NCBI GenBank assembly: GCA_002494625.1
Contig: DACH01000020.1
Coordinates: 1 to 64,000 of the forward strand
Length of the DNA stretch: 64,000 nt
Direction of reading: 5' to 3'
DNA from: Archaeoglobus sp. UBA234
GTDB lineage: Archaea; Halobacteriota; Archaeoglobi; Archaeoglobales; Archaeoglobaceae
Translations under genes and position numbers: made by a program
The notes under the pieces: model-generated
Database searches by the model: none
Told to the model about the DNA's origin: nothing
The model's input: only the letters and a program-made list of their open reading frames with translations
Part shown: positions 53,210 to 60,721 of the stretch, piece after piece
Numbering within the stretch: the stretch's first letter is position 1
How the letters are laid out: each line of letters begins with the position of its first letter

Positions 53210-54211
53210 TCAATACCTCACCCGTGGATCTATTACTGCGTAAAATATGTCGACTATCAGATTTGCAATGACATATACAAGCGCGAAAAGCAGAGTGACT
53301 GCAACGATTGCGGGAAAATCAAGTGTGCCTATTGAAAATACTGCGTAGAGCCCAATTCCTGGTAGCCCAAACACTGTCTCTGTAATAGGTGCACCACTCA
53401 GCAATACTCCAAATTGCAGTCCTAAAACTGTAATTATTGGAACAAGGGAGTTCTTCATAGCGTGTCTGTAAACCCTTAGCTTCGGAACGCCTTTTGCCTT
53501 CAGAAACTCTATGTAATCTCCGCTTATTGCTTCCAAGAAAGAGTTTCTTACAAATCTTGCAACAACTCCTGCCCCCATGAAACCTAGAACAAAGCCAGGA
53601 AGCCAGAATCTTGCTACATGCTGCCTGAAAAGCTCAAAATTTCCTGTTATAAGTGAATCTATAACCGGGACATGGGTTATAACGATTTCAGGGGATGGAG
53701 GTACTCCCGCAAGATTAATTATCCTTATATTCACAAAGAATATGTAAATGAGAATGTAACCGAGCCAGAAAACTGGAGTAGAGACGCCTATGAGGGCAAA
53801 TATCCTGACAAATGTATCTATCGCTGTATCTCTCTTGAGAGCAGAGATCAGGCCAAGAGGTATTCCTATTGCGAGAACAAAGAAGTAGGCGAAAAGAGCA
53901 AGCTGAAATGTAACGGGAAATCTTTTCCCAACGTCATCCATAACAGGATTGGATGTTCTTGGATCAATTATTTCATTTTTAATTAAACCGGTTATAAGGA
54001 AAATGTACTGATCATACCATGGTTCATTCAGGTGGTACCTCTCCTTTACAAGCTCTATGGCTTTCTGACTTGCCTTTTCTCCTCCTGCCCACGCCCTTGC
54101 AGGATCCGCAGGGATAAGATATGCGATTGCAAAGACAATAAGTGTTATTCCTATGATTGTGGGTATGAATGTCAGCATCCTTCTTACTAAGAACTTCTTC
54201 AGCTCAGCCAC
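53210..54211 (-). CDS. Peptide-type ABC transporter permease (OppB/DppB-like)
   Basis: The 333-residue permease opens with R-R-M-L-T-F-I-P-T-I-I-G-I-T-L-I-V-F, the usual DppB first helix. It has the R-Y-H-L-N-E-P-W-Y-D-Q-Y external segment and the EAA loop near 240, and it ends D-I-F-Y-A-V-I-D-P-R-V-R-Y as the family does. Translation starts at GTG behind GAGGTGAG. A TATA-like CTATTTAAAT at 54251-54260 gives the permease-ATPase genes their own promoter after the binding-protein terminator. Confidence 0.93.
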   Translation of the reverse strand: MAELKKFLVRRMLTFIPTIIGITLIVFAIAYLIPADPARAWAGGEKASQKAIELVKERYHLNEPWYDQYIFLITGLIKNEIIDPRTSNPVMDDVGKRFPVTFQLALFAYFFVLAIGIPLGLISALKRDTAIDTFVRIFALIGVSTPVFWLGYILIYIFFVNIRIINLAGVPPSPEIVITHVPVIDSLITGNFELFRQHVARFWLPGFVLGFMGAGVVARFVRNSFLEAISGDYIEFLKAKGVPKLRVYRHAMKNSLVPIITVLGLQFGVLLSGAPITETVFGLPGIGLYAVFSIGTLDFPAIVAVTLLFALVYVIANLIVDIFYAVIDPRVRY

Positions 54212-54250
54212 AGACTCACCTCGTGAACTCAGATTCTGGATGTGAAATTG

Positions 54251-54260
54251 ATTTAAATAG
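54251..54260 (-). promoter_or_regulatory. Internal promoter of the permease/ATPase genes
   Basis: Minus-strand CTATTTAAAT lies about 45 nt before the GTG start of the OppB-like gene. A start site about 26 nt downstream would leave a short leader with the GAGGTGAG site. Confidence 0.45.
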
Positions 54261-54270
54261 GTTTCCAGAT

Positions 54271-54300
54271 TGAAAATAATAAAAAAAGGGAAAAAATTTC
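54271..54300 (-). terminator. Pyrimidine-rich terminator after the binding-protein gene
   Basis: Immediately after the stop codon, the transcribed strand reads TTTTTT-CCC-TTTTTTT-ATTATTTT. T-rich runs of this kind end archaeal transcripts. It would partly separate expression of the abundant binding protein from the membrane components. Confidence 0.55.
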
Positions 54301-54302
54301 TT

Positions 54303-56399
54303 CTACTCTATCTGGACATTCACTTCCTTGAACTCAGTTGCTCCATAGTACAGCGGTCCAACCCAGTTATCCGTGTCCAGATAGTCAGGAACCCATCCAA
54401 TTGTGTAGTAGTCGTACTGTCCGTGCTCACCCTTGCTCAGATACACTGGCCATTCAAGGCTTGAGACTGTGCACTGGAATCCAAGCTGACTCCATGTGTT
54501 CTGCAGGAGTGCTGAGATTTTCTCTCTTGCAGAGTTTCCAGAGTTATATGTTATCTCAATTGAGTACTTAGTTGGATCGATTCCTGCTTCCTCGAGAAGC
54601 TGCTTAGCCTTTGCCATGTTGAATTCGTATTTCTCAATGCCATACTCTGTATATCCTGGCCAGCCAATCGGAATTGCTGCATAGTTTCTCTCCAGATTTC
54701 CTGAGTAGACTGTTTCAATTATCTGGTCATATGGTACAGCATAGGCTAAAGCCTGTCTTACCTTCGGATTGTTGAATGGCTCCTTGTATGTGTTGAACAC
54801 ACCGTAGGTGATAACTGGCTGGAGAAGATCCGTTTTCACCACTGAATTGAAGCCCTGGAATTCAAGTCCCTTGACTGATTCAATCTGCTCAGGTGGAGCA
54901 ACAACAAAATCAACGGTTCCTGTCTTGAAGAGGTTGATTCTCGAAACTGCATCGTTGTTTATGACCCACACAACAGTCTCATGTTTGGCTTTGGATCCAT
55001 CGGCATACATCTCATCCCAGAGTGACTTGCCCCAGTAGTAAGGATTCATTTTGGCAACTATGTAGCTGTTCTCCTCGTAATCAACAACGCAGTATGGCCC
55101 TGTGCAAACAGGCTTCTGGTGCATGAGCTGGTGTGTTGCATCCTCTTCACCCTCGCTTACATAAGCCTCCCATGCAGAAGAGTCCTTACCATTGTTGGAT
55201 GCTGCTAAAGCCTCTTCGTATTTGTCTCCAAGCAAGTACTCCATTGGCAGGACTGAAAGGAATGGATCTGTAAGAATTCCGAGAATTGGAGCATAAGGCT
55301 CTGGGAGAACGAGTTTGTAAACTCCAGCGGTGGTACCACTGTAATCGAACATTGCAAGCAAATCATCCATTGACTTGACTTCTCCTGATTTCTCGCCATA
55401 TTCTGCATAAATCCCTCCTTTAGCAAGCACATCCTTGAACTCATCTTCTGTCATTGCCATTGACTTGCTCAGATCTGTGAAGTCAAGCATCCAGCTAACA
55501 CTATGGCCAATCCTCTGTACTCTCCAGAAGCTGAAAGCAACATCGGTTGCATCAATCGGATATGTCTTGTCATTCCAAGGATCGTATGCCACAACATCTC
55601 CCCTTATGACAAAGTACCACTCTGTTCCATCTTTGTTATGTGCCCATGCAACTGCTAAATCAGGTGAGATCTTTTCAGTCTCCTCTTTCCAGTAGGTTAC
55701 CAGTGTGTCACCTATCTGGTGCCATATCTCCCACCCAAAGGTCTCATAGGTTGTTGCAGGATCGAAGGACTCAGGCCAACCAATGGTTCCTATTACAAGG
55801 GTATTTGCATCGTTCTTGTAGTCTTTAATTCCAATCTCCACTGAAGGAGCATTCGGGTTCTCCCAAATGAGATCATATCTTTCTGTGAAGGTTGGATGGT
55901 AGTATCTCCCTTCAACCCAGTCCCAGTAGGTCCTCATCATTCTGTTCTGTCCGAAGGTGAGCAATGGCGATTCTTTGTTGGCGATGACATACATTGCTTT
56001 GAAAAGCTCAGTTCTAAGTTCTGGATTGGTTTCAAATCTGGCTGCCTTGACAAGTGCGTCAAAGTCTGTATTTCTCCAGAACGCTGGGTTTATCGCACCG
56101 AATCCCAGACCTGCATCCATAAGCTCCTCAATGGACTTCGTGTTCTCTTCGTCAACGACATAGCTCACTCTTATCACTTTCTTTGTAGTCGGTACTTCTA
56201 CACTTTCAACCTTACCCTTTTCACCCACAACAACAAAAGCTGTATCAGTTTCTATTACGGTGGCTGGAACTGGTGTTGGGGTTGGAGTAGGTGTTTCTGC
56301 TGGTGTCGGTGTTGCTTTTGGTTTTTCCTCCTGTGCACATCCAGCAAAGCCAATCGCAAGAATTCCTACTAACAACAATATCCACAACTGTTTTCTCAT
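54303..56399 (-). CDS. Peptide-type substrate-binding lipoprotein with circularly permuted order
   Basis: The start is ATG 56399 behind GGAGG. Signal peptide and lipobox (A-G-C21) are followed by a Thr/Pro linker (to about 47). Residues about 82-182 (including F-D-A-L-V-K-A-A-R, E-L-F-K-A-M-Y-V-I, V-E-G-R-Y-Y-H-P) match what is normally the extreme C-terminus of family 5 binding proteins such as DppA. The canonical N-terminal lobe begins only at about 199 (T-L-V-I-G-T-I-G-W-P-E-S-F-D-P). The protein stops soon after D-Y-L-D-T-D-N-W, where relatives continue for about 80 more residues. So the tail has moved to the front. It should still bind peptides or similar ligands outside the membrane. 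Confidence 0.9.
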   Translation of the reverse strand: MRKQLWILLLVGILAIGFAGCAQEEKPKATPTPAETPTPTPTPVPATVIETDTAFVVVGEKGKVESVEVPTTKKVIRVSYVVDEENTKSIEELMDAGLGFGAINPAFWRNTDFDALVKAARFETNPELRTELFKAMYVIANKESPLLTFGQNRMMRTYWDWVEGRYYHPTFTERYDLIWENPNAPSVEIGIKDYKNDANTLVIGTIGWPESFDPATTYETFGWEIWHQIGDTLVTYWKEETEKISPDLAVAWAHNKDGTEWYFVIRGDVVAYDPWNDKTYPIDATDVAFSFWRVQRIGHSVSWMLDFTDLSKSMAMTEDEFKDVLAKGGIYAEYGEKSGEVKSMDDLLAMFDYSGTTAGVYKLVLPEPYAPILGILTDPFLSVLPMEYLLGDKYEEALAASNNGKDSSAWEAYVSEGEEDATHQLMHQKPVCTGPYCVVDYEENSYIVAKMNPYYWGKSLWDEMYADGSKAKHETVVWVINNDAVSRINLFKTGTVDFVVAPPEQIESVKGLEFQGFNSVVKTDLLQPVITYGVFNTYKEPFNNPKVRQALAYAVPYDQIIETVYSGNLERNYAAIPIGWPGYTEYGIEKYEFNMAKAKQLLEEAGIDPTKYSIEITYNSGNSAREKISALLQNTWSQLGFQCTVSSLEWPVYLSKGEHGQYDYYTIGWVPDYLDTDNWVGPLYYGATEFKEVNVQIE

Positions 56400-56612
56400 G
56401 ATAATTCCTCCAGAATTTTTCAATTTTACTTAACTAAAATGCTTAAATAGTTTGCTCTTTTATCCCCCTCCGGTATATATCTGCTTAAAAGATTTATCCC
56501 GAAATTCGTGGTATCGATTGGTTAAGGAAGAGTTAATTGACTGTGAATAGATATGACAAATCACAAAAATTGAACAGGAAAACTATAAATTTTCAGTGTA
56601 AGATAAATCAAT

Positions 56613-57473
56613 ATGGTTAATGGGGATGCAGCTTTTTTCAACATAATGTGGTTTCTCTTTCTGTTCTATCTTATACTTGGTCCTCAGATAAAACACAGAC
56701 AACTGCTGGCAGCAAGAAAAGCACTTATGGGAAAAATGGGCTCAAAAAGAGGGTCTAATGTTATAACAATGATTCACAGACAGGAAAGTATTGGTTTATT
56801 TGGAATCCCTTTCTACAGATTCATATCAATCGATGATTCAGAAAAGGTATTGAGGGCTATACGAAGAACACCAGACGATCAGCCAATAGACCTGATACTT
56901 CACACCCCTGGAGGGCTTGTTTTAGCCTCAACACAGATAGCAAAGGCTATAAAAGAGCATCCTGCCAGAACCTCTGTGATCGTTCCGCACTATTCGATGA
57001 GCGGTGGAACATTGATTGCTCTTGCAGCCGATGAAATTATAATGGATCCCCATGCCGTCCTCGGACCTGTGGATCCCCAGCTCATGAACTATCCAGCACC
57101 GTCAATTCTGAGAGCTGTTGAGAAAAAAAGGTCAAAAGATATTGATGATACGACCCTTATTCTTGCAGATCTTGCGGAAAAGTCAATTAATCAAGTCAAA
57201 AGTTTTGTTTACGAACTTCTTAAAGATAAAATGGGGGATGAAAAAGCCAAAGAGATTGCAGACATTCTAACAGAAGGAAAATGGACTCATGATTACCCCA
57301 TAACTGTGGAGGTTGCAAGAGAACTCGGATTAAGTGTCAGCACAGATGTGCCAGAAGAGGTTTATGAGCTTATGGAGATGTACCCCCAGCCCATGATGCA
57401 GAGACATCCCGGTGTAGAATTTTTCCCGATGCCAAAGAGAAGAACTGGAGGGGAAAAAGGTTTTGTTGAGTAG
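56613..57473 (+). CDS. Membrane-anchored ClpP-fold serine protease (SDH_sah family)
   Basis: One N-terminal membrane helix (residues 9-24) is followed by a ClpP/crotonase-fold protease domain: L-I-L-H-T-P-G-G near 92, then S130 in H-Y-S-M-S-G-G-T as likely nucleophile, and L-G-P-V-D-P-Q near 151. This is the serine-dehydrogenase-proteinase family, related to signal peptide peptidase A. The domain should face the cytoplasm or membrane surface, for protein or peptide turnover. The start codon lies about 27 nt after TATA-like CTATAAAT, so it is leaderless. Confidence 0.87.
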   Translation: MVNGDAAFFNIMWFLFLFYLILGPQIKHRQLLAARKALMGKMGSKRGSNVITMIHRQESIGLFGIPFYRFISIDDSEKVLRAIRRTPDDQPIDLILHTPGGLVLASTQIAKAIKEHPARTSVIVPHYSMSGGTLIALAADEIIMDPHAVLGPVDPQLMNYPAPSILRAVEKKRSKDIDDTTLILADLAEKSINQVKSFVYELLKDKMGDEKAKEIADILTEGKWTHDYPITVEVARELGLSVSTDVPEEVYELMEMYPQPMMQRHPGVEFFPMPKRRTGGEKGFVE

Positions 57474-57498
57474 TTTGAATAATTTGGATGTGGTTTGA

Positions 57499-57798
57499 AT
57501 GTCCGATCCGCTTGAGGTTATTGATAAACTGGATAGTGAGGCGTTGAGAAAATTCAGGGAAATTGAAAAAATTGCATTTTCTGAAGGAAAGATTCCACTG
57601 AAGTACAAGTATTTAACTGCAATGGCACTTGATGCTCTTAATGGGGCAGCAGAGGGTGTCAGGGTTCTTGCAAGGGCATCCATTGAAAATGGTGCAACTA
57701 AGGAGGAGATTGCCGAGACTCTGAGAATAGTCATCTACATTGGTGGAGCTGGAGCTTTATATACTGCAGCAAACGGGCTAAAAGATTTGATCGAGTGA
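57499..57798 (+). CDS. AhpD/carboxymuconolactone-decarboxylase-like protein without cysteines
   Basis: The 99-residue helical protein has the CMD-family pattern (K-Y-K-Y-L-T-A-M-A-L-D-A, G-A-T-K-E-E-I-A-E-T-L-R-I-V-I-Y-I-G-G). The CxxC pair and histidine that give AhpD its thiol redox activity are absent: the position reads A-L-N-G-A-A-E-G-V, and the whole protein has no cysteine. It is therefore not an alkylhydroperoxidase reductase of the usual kind and may have a non-redox or purely structural role. It lies 25 nt after the protease gene, probably in one transcript. Confidence 0.8.
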   Translation: MSDPLEVIDKLDSEALRKFREIEKIAFSEGKIPLKYKYLTAMALDALNGAAEGVRVLARASIENGATKEEIAETLRIVIYIGGAGALYTAANGLKDLIE

Positions 57799-57818
57799 AG
57801 CTCAGAGAATAAATCAAG

Positions 57819-58319
57819 CTATTCCCGGATTCTGAACTCCCACTCACACCACTGGTCCTTTGGATGGCTATCTGGTGGAGCAAAAACACATTTAACTTCA
57901 ATTCTTTCATCAATCTCCTCTGCAAAATACTGGAACTCTCTGAAATGCATTGTCTTGCATGGAAACTCCCCCCTGCCACTTCTCAGTCTTGCCTCCTGGG
58001 GAGGGCAGTGGGGAACTTTAATTATAATCCTGTTACCCTTTTTTTCAACCACATAATTGATTATTACAGCCCAGGGGAAGTATTTCAATGCTTTAACAAA
58101 TCCATCAAGCCCATTCTCAACAATACCGAATCTCTTTTTTATCTCTCTCGCAGTTCTTGCTCCCATTTCCTCCCAGACCATTTCATTTAGCTCAACTGCT
58201 GCATCCAGACCAAATTTATCTTCCACGGCAAGAAACCACAGTGCATCAACAAGTCTGTACTGCCTGAGCATGAAGTTTATGAATCCGTCCTTCTCTTCTT
58301 CCTTAAGATTCAGCTCCAT
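57819..58319 (-). CDS. DUF6125-like cytosolic protein
   Basis: The 166-residue protein has an N-terminal helical part (M-L-R-Q-Y-R-L-V-D-A-L-W-F-L-A-V-E-D-K-F-G) and a C-terminal beta part with conserved-looking cysteines in V-P-H-C-P-P-Q, F-P-C-K-T-M, V-K-C-V-F-A-P-P-D-S-H-P and Q-W-C-E-W. It resembles the DUF6125/L-2-amino-thiazoline-4-carboxylate-hydrolase-like group common in anaerobes. Four cysteines and two His could bind metal. TATA-like ACTTAAAT about 27 nt upstream implies a leaderless message. Confidence 0.65.
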   Translation of the reverse strand: MELNLKEEEKDGFINFMLRQYRLVDALWFLAVEDKFGLDAAVELNEMVWEEMGARTAREIKKRFGIVENGLDGFVKALKYFPWAVIINYVVEKKGNRIIIKVPHCPPQEARLRSGRGEFPCKTMHFREFQYFAEEIDERIEVKCVFAPPDSHPKDQWCEWEFRIRE

Positions 58320-58393
58320 GGATGATGTTGAGTAAGGGCAAATTTAAGTCTTACTTTGGTTTGTTTCATCTAAGATCAAAGGAGAAATAAATG

Positions 58394-59518
58394 TCAGGCC
58401 TCTTTTAGTGGGAAAATTTTAGCCAGAACCCAGAGTATGAAGAATGGAATTGCCAATGCTGTTATGGCTGTAATCAATCCTTCCTGCCCAAAAATCTGGA
58501 TGTGGTAGTCAGCAAAACCTCTGAGACTCTTTGAAATTAGCTGACCACCAATTATTACATTCCAGCGCATTGAGAAAACACCGATTAACACCAATAAAGA
58601 GGACAAAGTGTATACAGCTTTTTTGATGTCTGTCGATCTTGAAAATTTACCACAGAATAGAATTACAATTGGCAGTAAACCACCAACACCAAGCTGCAAG
58701 GCGAAAGATGCAAAGAGTTTCTGTGTGATTAATTCACTTATTATTTCCACACCCTCCTCCTGCAGATACATAAAGTGTGCGATTTCCAGAAGTTCCAATG
58801 AGATACCAATTGTTAAAAACAGCAAAAGAAAGCTTGAAAGACTTTCTACACATGAGTTATCAACCACTTCATTTCTAACTTTCGACACAATAAAGTACAA
58901 CAGCAGAATCAAGGCAATTCCAGAAACTATGCCAGAAATCAGAAATATCAGGGGCATTAAAGCTGTATTCCACCAAGGATTTGCTTTGACAGAGCCAAAT
59001 ATGAATCCCACATAGCCATGGAGGAAAATAACCGAGGGTAGGGCAATCCACATTATGTAGTAGCCTATCTTCCTGTCTGACTCAACAGCCTTTTCCGAAA
59101 CATCGTAATCGCCAAGAGTTAAAACCTTATAAATAACACTTCTTGCACCATTTTCGATTAAACTGACTAACTGTTTTCTGTATTCATAGAGTAAAATCAG
59201 AGTTAAAATAACTAGCAGGTACAGCGATTCATAGCCAAAAACTGCCATGGCTGACGAGGTGTGAGGAGTAACAATAATCTCAAAAGCTCTCTCCGGGTGT
59301 CCGAGATGGGTGGTTAAGGGAAAGTTTGTTGAGAGCAGGAAAGCCAAAGAAACAAGCAAACTCAGTCTGAAAACAGGTTTCAATGAGACTACATTGAAAA
59401 GCCTGTACAGGGATGCAATTAAAAAAGCACCGGCTATAATACCAGATATAAATGGATAGATAACTATAAGAATACCCCATCCTACTTCAAACTCATTTGG
59501 ATAAATGTAGCCCATCAT
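58394..59518 (-). CDS. NrfD/PsrC-like quinol-oxidising membrane subunit
   Basis: The 374-residue integral membrane protein has about nine to ten helices in NrfD order and contains conserved small-residue/charged positions such as F-I-S-G-I-I-A-G-A-F and T-H-L-G-H-P-E-R near residue 75, typical of the quinone-site region. NrfD-type subunits exchange electrons between menaquinol and a partner Fe-S protein, here encoded just upstream with a 4-nt overlap. It is the last gene of the cytochrome operon. Confidence 0.9.
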   Translation of the reverse strand: MMGYIYPNEFEVGWGILIVIYPFISGIIAGAFLIASLYRLFNVVSLKPVFRLSLLVSLAFLLSTNFPLTTHLGHPERAFEIIVTPHTSSAMAVFGYESLYLLVILTLILLYEYRKQLVSLIENGARSVIYKVLTLGDYDVSEKAVESDRKIGYYIMWIALPSVIFLHGYVGFIFGSVKANPWWNTALMPLIFLISGIVSGIALILLLYFIVSKVRNEVVDNSCVESLSSFLLLFLTIGISLELLEIAHFMYLQEEGVEIISELITQKLFASFALQLGVGGLLPIVILFCGKFSRSTDIKKAVYTLSSLLVLIGVFSMRWNVIIGGQLISKSLRGFADYHIQIFGQEGLITAITALAIPFFILWVLAKIFPLKEA

Positions 59519-60255
59519 CTCACCTCTGAATCAATTCCAATATAGAACACTCTTGGCTTTGTACCCTGCTCTGGCTTGAGAACTCTGATGCTGCTGTTTT
59601 CAATTATCTTGAATAATTCCTCCTTTTGCTTCTCATCCCCCATATCAAAAATCCTTCTGGCACGGGTTGGACAAACCTCAACACAGGCAGGTTTTGAGTT
59701 TTTGGTAATTCTGTGATAGCAAAAAGTGCATTTATCTGCTGTATTTCGCCTCGATTCAACTTTGCCATTTAGAGGGTATAGATATCTCGCCCCATAGGGG
59801 CAGGCCTGGATGCAATATCTGCACCCAATGCAGTACTCCTCATCCACCAGCACAACACCATCAGGTGTTCTGTATGTGGCTCCAACGGGGCAAACCTGCA
59901 CGCATGGTGGGTTTTCACATTGATTGCACAATTTTGGAACGAAATAACTCTTCATCACATCTTCATCGTCTATCTCAGGAAATCCATAAAATCCACCTTC
60001 AGGTGAATCAACTTTTATTTCGCCCTCATACCAGATGTATCTCTCAACCCAGGTTCTGAAAAAGTGCTCAGGAACATCATTTTCCACCTTACATGCTACC
60101 ACACACCTGCCACACCCAATGCATTCGGTGACATCGACAACAAAAAAATAACTGTGCTCACTCCAGTTGTAAGTTAAAGCTCTAACTTCCAGTTTGATTC
60201 CAGTTAAGCTACCTGCTACACCCAGGATTGCAGCCAGAAATCCTCTCCGCTTCAT
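59515..60255 (-). CDS. Four-cluster [4Fe-4S] electron-transfer protein (NrfC-like)
   Basis: The N-terminus M-K-R-R-G-F-L-A-A-I is a Tat-type signal, so the folded protein acts outside the membrane. Four cysteine groups (C-I-G-C-G-R-C-V-V-A-C, C-N-Q-C-E-N-P-P-C-V-Q-V-C-P, C-I-G-C-R-Y-C-I-Q-A-C-P, C-T-F-C with P-A-C-V-E-V-C-P) give 16 ligands for four clusters, the NrfC/DmsB/PsrB pattern. It would pass electrons between the NrfD-like subunit and the cytochromes. It overlaps its neighbours by 4 nt on each side. Confidence 0.93.
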   Translation of the reverse strand: MKRRGFLAAILGVAGSLTGIKLEVRALTYNWSEHSYFFVVDVTECIGCGRCVVACKVENDVPEHFFRTWVERYIWYEGEIKVDSPEGGFYGFPEIDDEDVMKSYFVPKLCNQCENPPCVQVCPVGATYRTPDGVVLVDEEYCIGCRYCIQACPYGARYLYPLNGKVESRRNTADKCTFCYHRITKNSKPACVEVCPTRARRIFDMGDEKQKEELFKIIENSSIRVLKPEQGTKPRVFYIGIDSEVR

Positions 60256-60719
60256 CGTTCAACCTCCGGATAGTGTGGATTATGACATGTAGTGCAGTTC
60301 CAGTACTTAGTGTGTGAAACCTTTACCTGGGGAAAAGATTCTGGTTTACTCGTACTTTCGCTATGGCAGCTTAAACAAAAAGCCTGGATTGAAGGATAGG
60401 TGTTTGGGCTCAAAAATTCACCATATCCTTTATACTCCTCAGGATTTATCGTGTGAGCTTTCAGTGCACCATGACAGCTCTCACATTCCACAGTACTATG
60501 TCCTCCAACCTCCCAGTACGCATATTCTTTAATGTGGCACTCGAAGCACCGATATGTGTCCGCAAACTTATGTGATTGATTGGCTATTTCTCTTACTGAT
60601 TCGCCTCTATACCACCCAAACTCACCGAATGTCGGTGGGATCATGAAAAGTCTCATAACTACAAATAATATAATTAATACAGATAAAATTACCAGTATAC
60701 TCGAATTAAACTTCCTCAT
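60252..60719 (-). CDS. Membrane-anchored tetraheme cytochrome c
   Basis: An N-terminal helix (about residues 8-28) anchors a small extracellular domain with four CxxCH sites: C-F-E-C-H, C-E-S-C-H, C-L-S-C-H and C-T-T-C-H. At 155 residues it is smaller than classical NapC/NrfH proteins (about 190-200) and more like a NrfB-type electron shuttle with an uncleaved anchor. It is 2 nt from the octaheme gene and overlaps the Fe-S gene, so it should link the Fe-S protein to the octaheme cytochrome. Confidence 0.9.
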   Translation of the reverse strand: MRKFNSSILVILSVLIILFVVMRLFMIPPTFGEFGWYRGESVREIANQSHKFADTYRCFECHIKEYAYWEVGGHSTVECESCHGALKAHTINPEEYKGYGEFLSPNTYPSIQAFCLSCHSESTSKPESFPQVKVSHTKYWNCTTCHNPHYPEVER

Positions 60720-60721
60720 AT

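Noticed and set aside
55896..56372. 158-codon plus-strand frame opposite the binding-protein N-terminus
   Set aside because: Its end is a Trp/Cys/Phe-rich translation of the antisense of the Thr/Pro linker, which is not protein-like.
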